Source: Streptomyces anulatus
GTDB lineage: Bacteria > Actinomycetota > Actinomycetes > Streptomycetales > Streptomycetaceae
DNA length: 64,000 bases
Reading direction: 5' to 3'
Assembly: GCF_014650675.1 (NCBI RefSeq)
Contig: NZ_BMVK01000010.1
Coordinates: forward strand, 124,001 to 188,000
Numbering within the stretch: position 1 is the stretch's first letter; every line of letters starts with the position of its first letter. The notes under the pieces were generated by a model. The model made no database searches. It had not been told where the DNA came from and saw only the letters and a program-made list of their open reading frames with translations. Of this stretch, positions 23,862 to 32,445 are shown piece by piece. The position numbers and the translations under genes were made by a program.

Positions 23862-25367
23862 ATGTGGGCTTTGAGCGCGGTCGGGCACCGTCGGCTGGGT
23901 GCGGCAGGATCTCTGGCGATCGTCGGCGGCGGCTGGTTCGCCGGAAAGCTGCCGGTCCACGACCCCTGGGGCCTGTGGACCGACCACGGGTCCGCCACGA
24001 AGGCGGCGGCGGCCGTGCTCGCCTACGTCGGACTGACCGTGCTCGTCGTGGCCTGGTGGCAGTACGGCAAGAACGCCTCCACCGTCCGCGAGACCCTCGT
24101 CACCCTCGCCTGGTGGACGGTCCCGTTCCTGCTCGCGCCCCCGCTCTACAGCGCCGACGTCTACAGCTACATCGCCCAGGGCTCGATGGTCGTCGAAGGG
24201 CACGACGTCTACACCGTCGGCCCCTCCGCCCTGGACCCCGGCGGAATCGGCGGCGACGCCGCCGCGAGCGTCGGCAACCACTGGCGTGACACCCCGGCCC
24301 CGTACGGACCGCTCTTCCTGCTCCTCTCCGCGGCCGTCGCCTGGATCACCGGCGGAACGATCGTCCCCGCCGTCCTGGCGATGCGGATCGTCGCGCTCGT
24401 CTCCCTCGCCCTGATCGTCTGGTCCCTGCGCCGGCTGGCGCGCGAACACGGCCGCAGCGAGAGCCGCGCCCTGTGGCTGGGAGCCCTCAACCCGCTGCTG
24501 CTGATCCACGTGGTCGGCGGCGTGCACAACGACGGGCTGATGATCGGCCTGATGCTCGCCGGCCTGGTGCTCGCCCTGCGCGGCAGATGGATCGCGGGCA
24601 GCGCCCTGGTCGGCCTCGCCATGATGGTGAAGTCACCGGCGGCCGTGGCGCTGCTGTTCATCGGGGTCCTCGTGCACGCCTCCGCGACCGGCCCCCAGTG
24701 GCGCCGCTGGGCCAAGGGGCTGCTCGCGCCCGGCCTGGTCGCCTGCGCGGTCGCCGGAGGGGCCACGCTGGTGAGCGGGACCGGATTCGGCTGGCTCCAC
24801 ACCCAGGGCGTCGCCGCGAACATCCACACCGCGCTCTCCGTCACCAGCGACATCGGCCTCGGTCTGGGAGAGCTGGCCCATCTGCTCCTGGGCGTCGACG
24901 CGGAGCCGGTCAAGTCCGCCGTCCAGACCCTGGGCCTCGCGGCGGCGCTCGGCGTGATCGTCGTGCTGGCCCGGCGTGCGATGCGGGGCAGCATGACACC
25001 GGCCCACGCCCTGGGCCTCTCGCTGCTCGTCCTGGTAGCCCTCTCGCCCATGGTCCAGCCCTGGTACCTGCTGTGGGGCATGGCCGTCGTCGCCGCGACC
25101 GAACAGTACGGCCGCCTCTCCGCCGTCCTGATCGTGCTCTCGGCGGCGCTGGTGTACGAGACCCACCCCATGGGCGCCACCCCGCCCTACGGATTCGTGC
25201 TGGCCGGGCTCGCCGCGGTCCTCGGCACCCTCGCGCTGCGGCGTACCCCCGTCGTGCCGCCAGGCGTACGGCTGCCCGGCCGGCGGGACCCCGCGGACCC
25301 GGCGGAGAACCAGGAAACCCCCGCGTCCACCACGTCCCCTGCCCCGGCCCCGCAGAACGCTCCCTGA
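23862..25367 (+). CDS. Polyprenol-phosphate-mannose-dependent alpha-1,6-mannosyltransferase (MptB-like)
   Basis: A 501-residue GT-C-fold glycosyltransferase with about 12 hydrophobic segments. The first external loop carries the catalytic acidic pattern SADVYSYIAQGSMVVEGHDVYT; WRDTPAPYGPLFL and NPLLLIHVVGGVHNDG are diagnostic of the MptB/MptA family. In the membrane it adds mannose from polyprenol-phosphate-mannose to lipoglycan precursors. The C-terminal 50 residues are a Pro-rich cytosolic tail. Start ATG 23862; the open frame extends upstream but is not family-like. Streptomycetes lack full lipoarabinomannan, so the acceptor here is uncertain. Confidence 0.85.
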   Translation: MWALSAVGHRRLGAAGSLAIVGGGWFAGKLPVHDPWGLWTDHGSATKAAAAVLAYVGLTVLVVAWWQYGKNASTVRETLVTLAWWTVPFLLAPPLYSADVYSYIAQGSMVVEGHDVYTVGPSALDPGGIGGDAAASVGNHWRDTPAPYGPLFLLLSAAVAWITGGTIVPAVLAMRIVALVSLALIVWSLRRLAREHGRSESRALWLGALNPLLLIHVVGGVHNDGLMIGLMLAGLVLALRGRWIAGSALVGLAMMVKSPAAVALLFIGVLVHASATGPQWRRWAKGLLAPGLVACAVAGGATLVSGTGFGWLHTQGVAANIHTALSVTSDIGLGLGELAHLLLGVDAEPVKSAVQTLGLAAALGVIVVLARRAMRGSMTPAHALGLSLLVLVALSPMVQPWYLLWGMAVVAATEQYGRLSAVLIVLSAALVYETHPMGATPPYGFVLAGLAAVLGTLALRRTPVVPPGVRLPGRRDPADPAENQETPASTTSPAPAPQNAP

Positions 25368-25678
25368 ACCAATCCCCTCGACGCCCGGCAAGATCCTCGG
25401 CTACGCTGAGCGGGTCCTGTTGTCTCCGATAGAGGTGGACGTTGCGCATCTGAGGTCCGCGATCATCGCGCGGTACGGCCCTGGCCCGTACATGGTCACG
25501 ACGCTGTCGGCATCTCTGCCGCCCGTGACTTCCGCGTGGATGCGACCTCGGTGCTGAGCCGTCCCTCACCTTCGCAGGACTGTTCTTCCCACCACTTTCC
25601 GGCCCCCGGGGCCGGGTCGCCGCGTGCTGTTCGCATACGAAGCCCCCCGATCCTCCCGCTTCCGACTGCGAGAACCAC
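25368..25678 (+). promoter_or_regulatory. 311-base leader upstream of ABC-F gene, possible attenuator with short ORFs
   Basis: A long stretch with no ordinary gene in front of an ABC-F gene whose own ribosome binding site is weak. It contains GAGGTGGAC followed by TTG-CGC-ATC-stop (25442-25453), an overlapping 40-codon frame from GTG 25435 to a stop at 25557 with an internal ATG at 25492 (21 codons, MVTTLSASLPPVTSAWMRPRC without the stop), a 6-bp hairpin (arms 25473-25478 and 25486-25491) and a near-palindrome 25599-25615. This organisation fits translation-dependent attenuation as known for other ABC-F resistance genes, but none of the elements is proven. Confidence 0.45.
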
Positions 25679-27355
25679 ATGAGCCATCCCACCGCGCCCA
25701 GCGCCTCCGTGGCAGCCTCCAACCTCACCTTCCGGTGGCCCGACGGCACGAACCTCTTCGACGGTCTCTCCCTCACCGTCCCCCGGGGCCGCACCGGTCT
25801 GGCCGGAGCCAACGGCGCCGGCAAGTCGACCCTGCTGCGCCTGTTCGCCGGACTGCTGCGCCCCGCCGAGGGGTCCGTCACGGTCGGCGGAAACCTTGCC
25901 CACCTGCCCCAGAACATCACCCTGGACACCTCCCTGCGCGTCGACGCGGCCCTCGGCATCGACGCGCGCCGGGCCGCCCTGCGTGCCATCGAGTCCGGAG
26001 ACGTACGGGAGGAGCACTTCGAGACCATCGGCGACGACTGGGACGTCGAGGAGCGCGCCCTGGCCACCCTCGGCTCCCTCGGGCTCGGCGCCGTCGAACT
26101 GGACCGCACCGTCGGGCAGTTGTCCGGCGGCGAGACCGTCCTGCTGCGCCTGGCCGCGCTGCTCCTGGAACGCCCGGACGTCCTCCTCCTCGACGAGCCG
26201 ACCAACAACCTGGACCTGTTCGCCCGCCGCAGGCTCTACGACGCCGTCGACTCCTGGCGCACCGGGATCCTGATCGTCGTCAGCCACGACCGGGACCTGC
26301 TGGAGCGGGTCGACCGCATCGCCGAACTGCGATCGGGCTCGGTCAGCTGGTACGGGGGCGGCTGGTCCGCCTACCAGGAGGCCCTCGCCACCCAGCAGGA
26401 GGCCGCCGGGCGGATGCTGCGCGCCGCCGACGCCGACGTACGCCGCCAGCAGCGCGAACTGGAGGAGACCCGGATCAAGGTGGCCCGCCGCCAGCGCCAC
26501 GACAAGAAGCTGGACGGCCAGCGGAAGGCCCCGCGCATCGTCGCCGGGGAACGCAAGCGCTCGGCCCAGGAGTCCGGGGACCGGCTGCGCGGCCTGCACG
26601 AGGACCGCCTCGACGAGGCCCGCGAGCGCAGGGAGGAGGCCGCCGAAGCCATTCGCCGGGACGCCGAGATCAAGGTGAGCCTGCCCCACACCGCCGTACC
26701 TGCGGGCCGCACCGTCCTGACCGTACGCGACCTGAGCCTCCCCTACGGACGGCTGCGCGAGGGCAGCCTCCAGGTGAAGGGACCCGAACGCATCGCCCTG
26801 GTCGGCCGCAACGGGGCCGGTAAGACGACCCTGCTGCGGGCGCTCACCGGGGAGCTCGCACCGAGCACCGGGGAGGCCACGGCGGCGGTGCCGCTGAAGT
26901 TCCTCCCGCAGCGGCTGGACGTCCTCGACGACGCGCTGAGCGTCGCCGACAACGTCGCCCGCACCGCCCCGGGCACCACCGACAACCAGATCCGCTCCCA
27001 GCTCGCCCGGTTCCTCTTCAAGGGGGCCCGCGCGGAGCAGCCGGCGGGCACCCTGTCGGGCGGCGAACGCTTCCGGGCCGCCCTCGCGGCGACGATGCTC
27101 GCCGCCCCCGCCCCGCAACTGCTGCTGCTGGACGAGCCGACGAACAACCTCGACCTGGCCAGCGTGCGGCAGCTGACGAGTGCCCTGGAGTCCTACAAGG
27201 GCGCGCTCGTCATCGCCAGCCACGATCTGCCGTTCCTGGAATCCGTGGGCATCACCCGCTGGATCCTGCTGGACGACACGCTGCGGGAGACCGACGCCGA
27301 GGAAGTCCGCGAACTGTTCGGGAGCCCGGAGTCCACCCCGGCGGGCACGGCGTGA
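25679..27355 (+). CDS. ABC-F family ATPase (ribosome-protection type)
   Basis: A 558-residue cytosolic protein with two ABC ATPase domains and no membrane part. First Walker A GANGAGKST at 43-51, signature QLSGGE, Walker B LLLLDEPTNNLDL; second Walker A VGRNGAGKTT and TLSGGERF with LLLLDEPTNNLDL. Between them is the long charged interdomain linker (residues about 240-330, rich in Arg/Glu), which in this family reaches into the ribosome. ABC-F proteins displace antibiotics or relieve stalled ribosomes. The organism may use it for self-protection or intrinsic resistance. Long regulated leader upstream; coupled by a GTGA overlap to a P-loop kinase. Confidence 0.92.
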   Translation: MSHPTAPSASVAASNLTFRWPDGTNLFDGLSLTVPRGRTGLAGANGAGKSTLLRLFAGLLRPAEGSVTVGGNLAHLPQNITLDTSLRVDAALGIDARRAALRAIESGDVREEHFETIGDDWDVEERALATLGSLGLGAVELDRTVGQLSGGETVLLRLAALLLERPDVLLLDEPTNNLDLFARRRLYDAVDSWRTGILIVVSHDRDLLERVDRIAELRSGSVSWYGGGWSAYQEALATQQEAAGRMLRAADADVRRQQRELEETRIKVARRQRHDKKLDGQRKAPRIVAGERKRSAQESGDRLRGLHEDRLDEARERREEAAEAIRRDAEIKVSLPHTAVPAGRTVLTVRDLSLPYGRLREGSLQVKGPERIALVGRNGAGKTTLLRALTGELAPSTGEATAAVPLKFLPQRLDVLDDALSVADNVARTAPGTTDNQIRSQLARFLFKGARAEQPAGTLSGGERFRAALAATMLAAPAPQLLLLDEPTNNLDLASVRQLTSALESYKGALVIASHDLPFLESVGITRWILLDDTLRETDAEEVRELFGSPESTPAGTA

Positions 27356-27960
27356 CACCGACCGCACGATCGAACGAGGAGGAGATCCGGATAGGCGCCG
27401 ACCTCGGCCCCTGCGTCGTACTGATCACCGGAGTGATGGCCGCGGGAAAGTCCACCGTCGCCCAGCTCCTGGCGGAGAGCCTGCCACGAGCGGTCCATGT
27501 GCGCGGAGACGTCTTCCGCCGCATGATCGTCTCCGGCCGCGCGGAGATGACACCCGACGAGGCCGAGGAGGCACGGAACCAGCTCGACCTGCGCCAGCGG
27601 ATCTCGGCACAGGTGGCCGACGCCTACGCGGACGACGGATGGACCGCCGTCGTCCAGGACATCGTCCTCGGCGACGACCTGCCCCGCTACATCGGCAGGG
27701 TCCGCACCCGTCCGCTCCACGTCGTCGTGCTCGCCCCCTCGCCCGGGACCGTGCGCGAGCGGGAGGAGGCACGGGCGAAGACGGGGTACGGGGAGTGGAC
27801 GGTCGACGTGTTCGACGCGTATCTGCGGAGCGGGACGCCGCGTATCGGCCTGTGGCTGGACACATCCGGTCAGACGCCCGAGGAGACGGTTTCGGCCATC
27901 CTCGACGGGCTGCGCGGAGCGGGAGGTGTGGACGGTGCGGCCCCTCAGGCCGCCTCGTAG
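27352..27960 (+). CDS. P-loop AAA kinase, chloramphenicol-phosphotransferase-like
   Basis: A 202-residue nucleotide-binding protein. Walker A TGVMAAGKST at residues 26-35; HVRGDVFRRMIVSGR next to it gives the catalytic Asp position typical of the AAA_33/kinase group that includes chloramphenicol phosphotransferase and gluconate kinase-like enzymes. Start GTG overlaps the ABC-F stop by four bases (GTGA), so translation is coupled. The pairing suggests an antibiotic- or ribosome-related small-molecule kinase, but no substrate can be read. Its 3' end overlaps the convergent gene at 27945 by 16 bases. Confidence 0.8.
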   Translation: MTPTARSNEEEIRIGADLGPCVVLITGVMAAGKSTVAQLLAESLPRAVHVRGDVFRRMIVSGRAEMTPDEAEEARNQLDLRQRISAQVADAYADDGWTAVVQDIVLGDDLPRYIGRVRTRPLHVVVLAPSPGTVREREEARAKTGYGEWTVDVFDAYLRSGTPRIGLWLDTSGQTPEETVSAILDGLRGAGGVDGAAPQAAS

Positions 27961-28169
27961 TGGTGGGCCCGCCCGCCCCGCCACTCCACCCAGACCGGGT
28001 TGTCGAGGATCCGGTCCGCTTCTTCGAGGCCGGCCTCGTTCAGGAACACGATCACGTCGTGGTCGCTGTGGGCCAGCCCGAGTATCTCGTCCCGGCCCTC
28101 GTAGTGCACGGTCACCCGGCGGCCGCCCGAGGGGGTCGGACGGTGGATGACGATCGGGGGATTTGCCAT
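27945..28169 (-). CDS. Small conserved hypothetical protein
   Basis: A 74-residue protein from ATG 28169. Beta-rich first half (IVIHRPTPSGGRRVTVHYEG) and a helical half (DHDVIVFLNEAGLEEADRIL) ending WVEWRGGRAHHYEAA. The compact size and pattern are typical of streptomycete small proteins of unknown function. Convergent with the kinase gene and overlapping it. Confidence 0.6.
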   Translation of the reverse strand: MANPPIVIHRPTPSGGRRVTVHYEGRDEILGLAHSDHDVIVFLNEAGLEEADRILDNPVWVEWRGGRAHHYEAA

Positions 28170-28285
28170 GGGTCCACCCTGCGACGCGCCCCGCACCCTC
28201 GCATCCCCGGCCCGCCCCCTCCGGCGGTGGGCCGAAGCCGCCCCGGAAAAGGCTCCCGCGCCCTCCCCGGGGGCCGGGGCGGGCC

Positions 28286-28906
28286 TCACCGCTCGGCGGA
28301 TCCGAGTTCCACCGTTGTGGTGACACGCACCAGGCAGGGGCCGCGCGGGGCGGAACCGAACCCGAAGGCGACGGGCGGATCGAGCGGGGAGAGCGGCCCC
28401 AGATCCGCCCCGCCCAGCACGGCGTCGGCGGCGACGACCGGCCGCAGCCCCCGCGCCCCGTACCACTCCCGCCGCCCCGGACCCGCGCGGCCCAGGGTGC
28501 GTACGCCGGGCATCAGCAACCGGGCCGGCACATCGCACAGCGCGGCCCAGACCGGGCTGCGGGCGAGCGGGGCCGGGACCGCGGACAGCAGCACGCCGAG
28601 GGCGGAGCGGCGGCCTGTCCGCAGCCGCAGACGCAGCGGCCCCGCCTCGACGAGCCAGGTGTCACCGGCGACGGTGACGGTCACGGGCACCACCTCGATC
28701 CGGTCGAAGCGGTACGTGGCGGCCACGAAGTCCGCGATCCGCCGGGACGGGGCCAGCAGGACTCGTTCGCCGTCGCCATGCTCGACCATGACGTCGCTGA
28801 ACGCCCCGAACGGCGAACGCGGCCAGTGGCCGACCACCAGCCGGGTGCCCGAGGCGGTCCCCACACCGGCGATCCAGCCGTCGAACCGCAGTCGCTCACG
28901 TGTCAC
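28286..28906 (-). CDS. Hypothetical protein
   Basis: A 206-residue soluble protein read from GTG 28906 (RERLRFDGWIAGVGTASGTR). Alternating strands and loops, no signal peptide or membrane helix. It has several actinobacterial-type motifs (VEHGDGERVLLAPSRRIADFV) but no family I recognise. Lies between the small gene at 27945 and the TsaC-like gene on the same strand, with gaps of about 115 and 75 bases. Confidence 0.6.
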   Translation of the reverse strand: MTRERLRFDGWIAGVGTASGTRLVVGHWPRSPFGAFSDVMVEHGDGERVLLAPSRRIADFVAATYRFDRIEVVPVTVTVAGDTWLVEAGPLRLRLRTGRRSALGVLLSAVPAPLARSPVWAALCDVPARLLMPGVRTLGRAGPGRREWYGARGLRPVVAADAVLGGADLGPLSPLDPPVAFGFGSAPRGPCLVRVTTTVELGSAER

Positions 28907-28981
28907 GCCCGCCAGTCTCCCCCGTCACGGGCCGCGGGGGAGGACCGGCTGGCGGCGCGGCGGGCCCCGTCGCCGTACGGG

Positions 28982-29602
28982 CTACTCGAAGCGGGACGTG
29001 TCCCCGGCCCCGCGGCGTACGATCTCGGGCTCGTCGCCGGAGAAGTCGATGACCGTGGTCAGCTCGGTCCCGCAGTCGCCCGAGTCGATGACGGCGTCCA
29101 CCTCGTGCTCCAGTCGCTCCTTGATCTCCCAGCCCTGCGTCAGCGGCTCCTCCTCGTCCGGCAGCAGCAGGGTGCTGGAGAGCAGCGGCTCGCCGAGCTC
29201 GGCGACCAGCGCCTGGGTCACGACGTGGTCGGGGATGCGTACGCCGACCGTCTTCTTCTTCGGGTGCAGCAACTGGCGGGGAACCTCCTTCGTCGCCGGG
29301 AGGATGAAGGTGTAGCTGCCGGGAGTCGCCGCCTTGATCGCCCGGAACACGTCGTTGTCCACGCGGACGAACTGCGACAGCTGCGCGAAGTCGTGGCACA
29401 CCAGCGTGAAGTGGTGCTTGTCGTCGAGGTTCCGGATCGACCGGATCCGGCCCAGGGCGTCACGGTTGCCCAACTGGCAGCCCAGTGCGTAGCACGAGTC
29501 GGTCGGGTACGCGACGAGCGCACCTGACCGGATGCTGTCGACCACCGTGCTGATGGTGCGGGGCTGGGGATTTGCGGGGTGCACGTCGAAGTACTTGGCC
29601 AT
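28982..29602 (-). CDS. TsaC/YrdC/YciO-family protein (threonylcarbamoyl-AMP synthase-like)
   Basis: A 206-residue YrdC-fold protein. Key motifs: GALVAYPTDSCYALGCQLGNRDALGRIRSIR (KxT/STxxx substrate loop with PTDS) and PGSYTFILPATKEVPR, plus VGVRIPDHVV. These bind ATP and threonine in threonylcarbamoyl-AMP synthase of the t6A tRNA modification pathway. The DDKHHFTLVCHDFAQLSQFV stretch is closer to the YciO branch, whose activity is weaker, so the exact role is open. Separate gene from any tsaD/E/B cluster. Confidence 0.85.
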   Translation of the reverse strand: MAKYFDVHPANPQPRTISTVVDSIRSGALVAYPTDSCYALGCQLGNRDALGRIRSIRNLDDKHHFTLVCHDFAQLSQFVRVDNDVFRAIKAATPGSYTFILPATKEVPRQLLHPKKKTVGVRIPDHVVTQALVAELGEPLLSSTLLLPDEEEPLTQGWEIKERLEHEVDAVIDSGDCGTELTTVIDFSGDEPEIVRRGAGDTSRFE

Positions 29603-29659
29603 TCGCCGAGCTTACGCGCTCGGGCGGGACCGGTAGAGCCCTCCGCCGGGAAGCGTCGG

Positions 29660-29687
29660 AGGCGGCCCGTCGTGCGACGGGCCGCCT
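29660..29687. terminator. 13-bp perfect hairpin
   Basis: Arms 29660-29672 and 29675-29687 with a two-base apical spacing (four bases after opening the top pair). Follows the stop of the CNNM-type operon on the minus strand. Confidence 0.75.
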
Positions 29688-29727
29688 CTTCTTCCGCTTC
29701 GCGCGGTGGTGTTCACCGCCGGGCCGG

Positions 29728-30744
29728 TCAGAGCGCGGCGGCCCCCACCAGCTCGTCCAGTACGTCCTCCATGGTCACGAAGCCGATGACCGTGCCCTTG
29801 TCCCCGGCGACCGCCGCGAGGTGCGTACCGGCGGCACGCATCGCGGTGAGGGTGTCGTCGAGCGGGGTGTCGATCTCGACCCGGATGACGGGGTGGAGAG
29901 CGCTCGTGGGCAGCGCCTCGGTGCGCTCCGCGACGCCGAGGGCGTCCTTGATGTGGAAGTAGCCCAGCAGCCCGTCGTCGGGTCCGGTGACCGGCAGCCG
30001 GGAGAAGCCCGAGGCGACGGCGGCCCGCTCCAGACCCTGCGGGGTGATGCCCAGGTCGACGGTGACGGTCCGGTTCAGCGGGACCATCACCTCGCCGACC
30101 GGCCGGGTCCCGAGCTCCAGCGCGTCCCGCAGCCGCTCCCCGTCGGCCGGGGCCAGCAGCCCCGCGTCGCTGGAGTCCTTGACCAGCCGCACGAGCTCGT
30201 CGTCGGTGAACACCGAGGCGACCTCGTCCTTGGGGTCGACCTTGAGCAGCCGCAGCAGCATGTTGGCGAAGGCGTTGATGCCGAAGATGACCGGCCGCAG
30301 CGCCCGGGTCAGGCCGACCAGGGGCGGTCCCAGCGCCAGCGCGGTGGCGACGGGGGCGGCCAGCGCGATGTTCTTCGGGATCATCTCGCCGATGAGCATG
30401 TGCAGATACGTCGCCAGCGTCAGCGCGATCACAAAGGCGATCGGGTGGACCAGCGCCTCCGGCACGCCGACCGCGTCGAACGGCGGCTCCAGCAGATGGG
30501 CGATGGCCGGTTCCGCCACGGCGCCCAGCACCAAGGAGGAGATGGTGATGCCGAGTTGCGCGGTGGCCATGGCGGCCGACAGGTGTTCGAGGCCCCACAG
30601 GGCGCTCTTCGCGCGTCGGCTGCCCCGCATGGCCTGCGGTTCGATCTGACTGCGGCGGACCGAGATGAGGGCGAACTCCGCGCCGACGAAGAACGCGTTG
30701 GTGAGGAGGGTGAGCGCGCCGATGGCGAGCTGTACGGCGGTCAT
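29728..30744 (-). CDS. CNNM/CBS-domain membrane protein (HlyC/CorC-type), short form
   Basis: A 338-residue protein: N-terminal CNNM transmembrane domain with about four hydrophobic segments (residues 1-190), then a CBS pair (VGEVMVPLNRTVTVDLGIT and RVEIDTPLDDTLTAMRAAG). Proteins of this type are linked to Mg2+ or Na+/Mg2+ export and to heavy-metal sensitivity. The C-terminal CorC_HlyC domain present in the neighbour is missing here. Its ATG start overlaps the upstream gene by four bases, so the two probably form a heteromeric complex. Confidence 0.87.
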   Translation of the reverse strand: MTAVQLAIGALTLLTNAFFVGAEFALISVRRSQIEPQAMRGSRRAKSALWGLEHLSAAMATAQLGITISSLVLGAVAEPAIAHLLEPPFDAVGVPEALVHPIAFVIALTLATYLHMLIGEMIPKNIALAAPVATALALGPPLVGLTRALRPVIFGINAFANMLLRLLKVDPKDEVASVFTDDELVRLVKDSSDAGLLAPADGERLRDALELGTRPVGEVMVPLNRTVTVDLGITPQGLERAAVASGFSRLPVTGPDDGLLGYFHIKDALGVAERTEALPTSALHPVIRVEIDTPLDDTLTAMRAAGTHLAAVAGDKGTVIGFVTMEDVLDELVGAAAL

Positions 30745-32078
30745 CGGGCGTCCTCCTCCACGAGGGCCGGCGCCGGTGCGGGCGCGCTGATCCGGACCCG
30801 GTCGGCCCGGTGGTGCTCGATGTCGAGCACGTCGAACTGCCAGCCGTCGACCTCCACCCGGTCCGTACGGACCGGGATGCGGGCCAGCTGGTTGGCGAGC
30901 AGCCCGGCGAGCGTCTCGTAGGGGCCTTCCGGCGCGCCGAATCCGATCCGGTCGAGCTGGTCCAGCCGGATGCTGCCCTCGGCCTCCCAGACCGGGCGCC
31001 CGTCGCCGAGCGGCTCGGCCGGTGCGAGGTCGGGGCGCTCATGGGGGTCGTGCTCGTCGCGGACCTCGCCGACGACCTCCTCGACGATGTCCTCGACGGT
31101 GGCGACCCCCGCCGTACCGCCGTACTCGTCGATCACCACCGCCATCGTCCGGCGCTTGCGCAACTGCGCGAGCAGCCGGTCCACGGGCAGCGAGTCGGGG
31201 ACGAGGAGCGGCTCGGTCGCCAGGGCCGTGACGGGGGTCCCGGCCCGCTCGGACTCGTCCAGGGCGAGCACATCGCGGATGTGGACGGTGCCGATGACCT
31301 CGTCCAGGCTGTCCCGGTAGACCGGGAAGCGGGACAGGCCGGTGGCCAGCGTGAGGTTGGCGGCGTCGGCGGCGGTGGCGTGCGCCTCCAGCGCCCGTAC
31401 GTCGACGCGCGGCGTCATCACGTTCTCGGCGGACAGCTCCGCCAGGTGCAGGGTGCGGACGAACAGCTCGGCCGAGTCCTGCTCGATGGCGCCCTCGCGG
31501 GCGGAGTGCTGGGCGAGCGCGATCAGTTCCTGCGGCGTACGGGCGGAGGCCAGCTCCTCGGCCGGCTCCAGGCCCAGGCGGCGCACGAAACGGTTCGCGG
31601 TGTTGTTGAGGTGCCGGATCAGCGGAGCGAAGCAGGCCGTGAAGGCCCGCTGCGGGGTCGAGACGACCTTGGCCACCGTGAGCGGGCTGGAGATCGCCCA
31701 GTTCTTCGGGACCAGCTCACCGACGACCATGAGGACCACGGTGGAGACGGCCACGCCGAGGAGGGTGGCGACCGTGGACACGGCGCCGGCCGGAAGCCCC
31801 GCACCCTCCAGCGGGCCGCGCAGCAGCACCGCGAGGGACGGCTCGGCCAGCATGCCGATGACCAGCGAGGTCACGGTGATGCCGAGCTGGGCGCCGGAGA
31901 GCTGGAAGGTGAGCCGCTTGGCTGCCTTGAGCGCGCTCTCGGCACCACGCTCCCCGGCCTTCACAGCGCGTTCGAGCTCGCTGCGCTCGATGGTCGTGAG
32001 CGAGAACTCGGCGGCGACGAACACGGCACAGGCCAGTGTCAGCGCGAGGGCGAGGAGGAGAAGGGCCACTTCGCTCAC
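30741..32078 (-). CDS. CNNM/CBS/CorC-domain membrane protein, long form
   Basis: A 445-residue protein: CNNM membrane domain (residues 1-200), CBS pair (AENVMTPRVDVRALEAHATA, PDSLPVDRLLAQLRKRRTM), then a CorC_HlyC transporter-associated domain (LDQLDRIGFGAPEGPYETLAGLL). GTG start with a strong ribosome binding site (GGAGGTGACAC). First gene of a two-gene operon with the short form. Likely role: divalent-cation (Mg2+/Co2+) efflux or sensing in the membrane. Confidence 0.88.
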   Translation of the reverse strand: MSEVALLLLALALTLACAVFVAAEFSLTTIERSELERAVKAGERGAESALKAAKRLTFQLSGAQLGITVTSLVIGMLAEPSLAVLLRGPLEGAGLPAGAVSTVATLLGVAVSTVVLMVVGELVPKNWAISSPLTVAKVVSTPQRAFTACFAPLIRHLNNTANRFVRRLGLEPAEELASARTPQELIALAQHSAREGAIEQDSAELFVRTLHLAELSAENVMTPRVDVRALEAHATAADAANLTLATGLSRFPVYRDSLDEVIGTVHIRDVLALDESERAGTPVTALATEPLLVPDSLPVDRLLAQLRKRRTMAVVIDEYGGTAGVATVEDIVEEVVGEVRDEHDPHERPDLAPAEPLGDGRPVWEAEGSIRLDQLDRIGFGAPEGPYETLAGLLANQLARIPVRTDRVEVDGWQFDVLDIEHHRADRVRISAPAPAPALVEEDAR

Positions 32079-32445
32079 CGTGTCACCTCCGTCCCCCGGT
32101 GCGTGGGGTCGGGGATGACACGGTTCGTACTGGGAGGCTCACCCATTGCGGTGCGCAGCTCCTTCTCTGTTCGGGTCGTCGGGATCGACGGTGGAAGACG
32201 GGTGTGAACCCGCCCCATAGATAGTAAAGGGAACGCAAAGCAAACGGGAGTGGCGGGTGTCACACGGAGTGCGGCCCCGGGGTGGTCACGCCATCCGCGA
32301 TCTTGATGGCCGGAACTGAGCGTAGTGGTCGCGGGCTTGGGAAAGTCTTTGCTTCTCGGGAGGTTCTGCCCGGCGAGGTGGCTCACGCACCCTCGATCAC
32401 CCATCCGTAGAGATCGCCCATCCACAGAAGGAGCGGACGCCGCAA
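32079..32445. other. Divergent intergenic region with a less GC-rich patch
   Basis: 367 bases between the CNNM operon start and the Spo0M-like gene. No gene or hairpin seen. The patch 32215-32250 (CATAGATAGTAAAG and following A-rich sequence) is the least GC-rich and probably contains a promoter; a second such patch is 32335-32355. No riboswitch fold could be recognised by eye. Confidence 0.5.

Noticed and set aside
25599..25615. Strong intrinsic terminator in the ABC-F leader
   Set aside because: The near-palindrome leaves a one-base loop and must open to fold; stability is doubtful, so it is described only as part of the leader.
32079..32445. Riboswitch (M-box or similar) before the CNNM operon
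   Set aside because: I looked for a conserved pairing pattern of a cation riboswitch and could not build one by eye.
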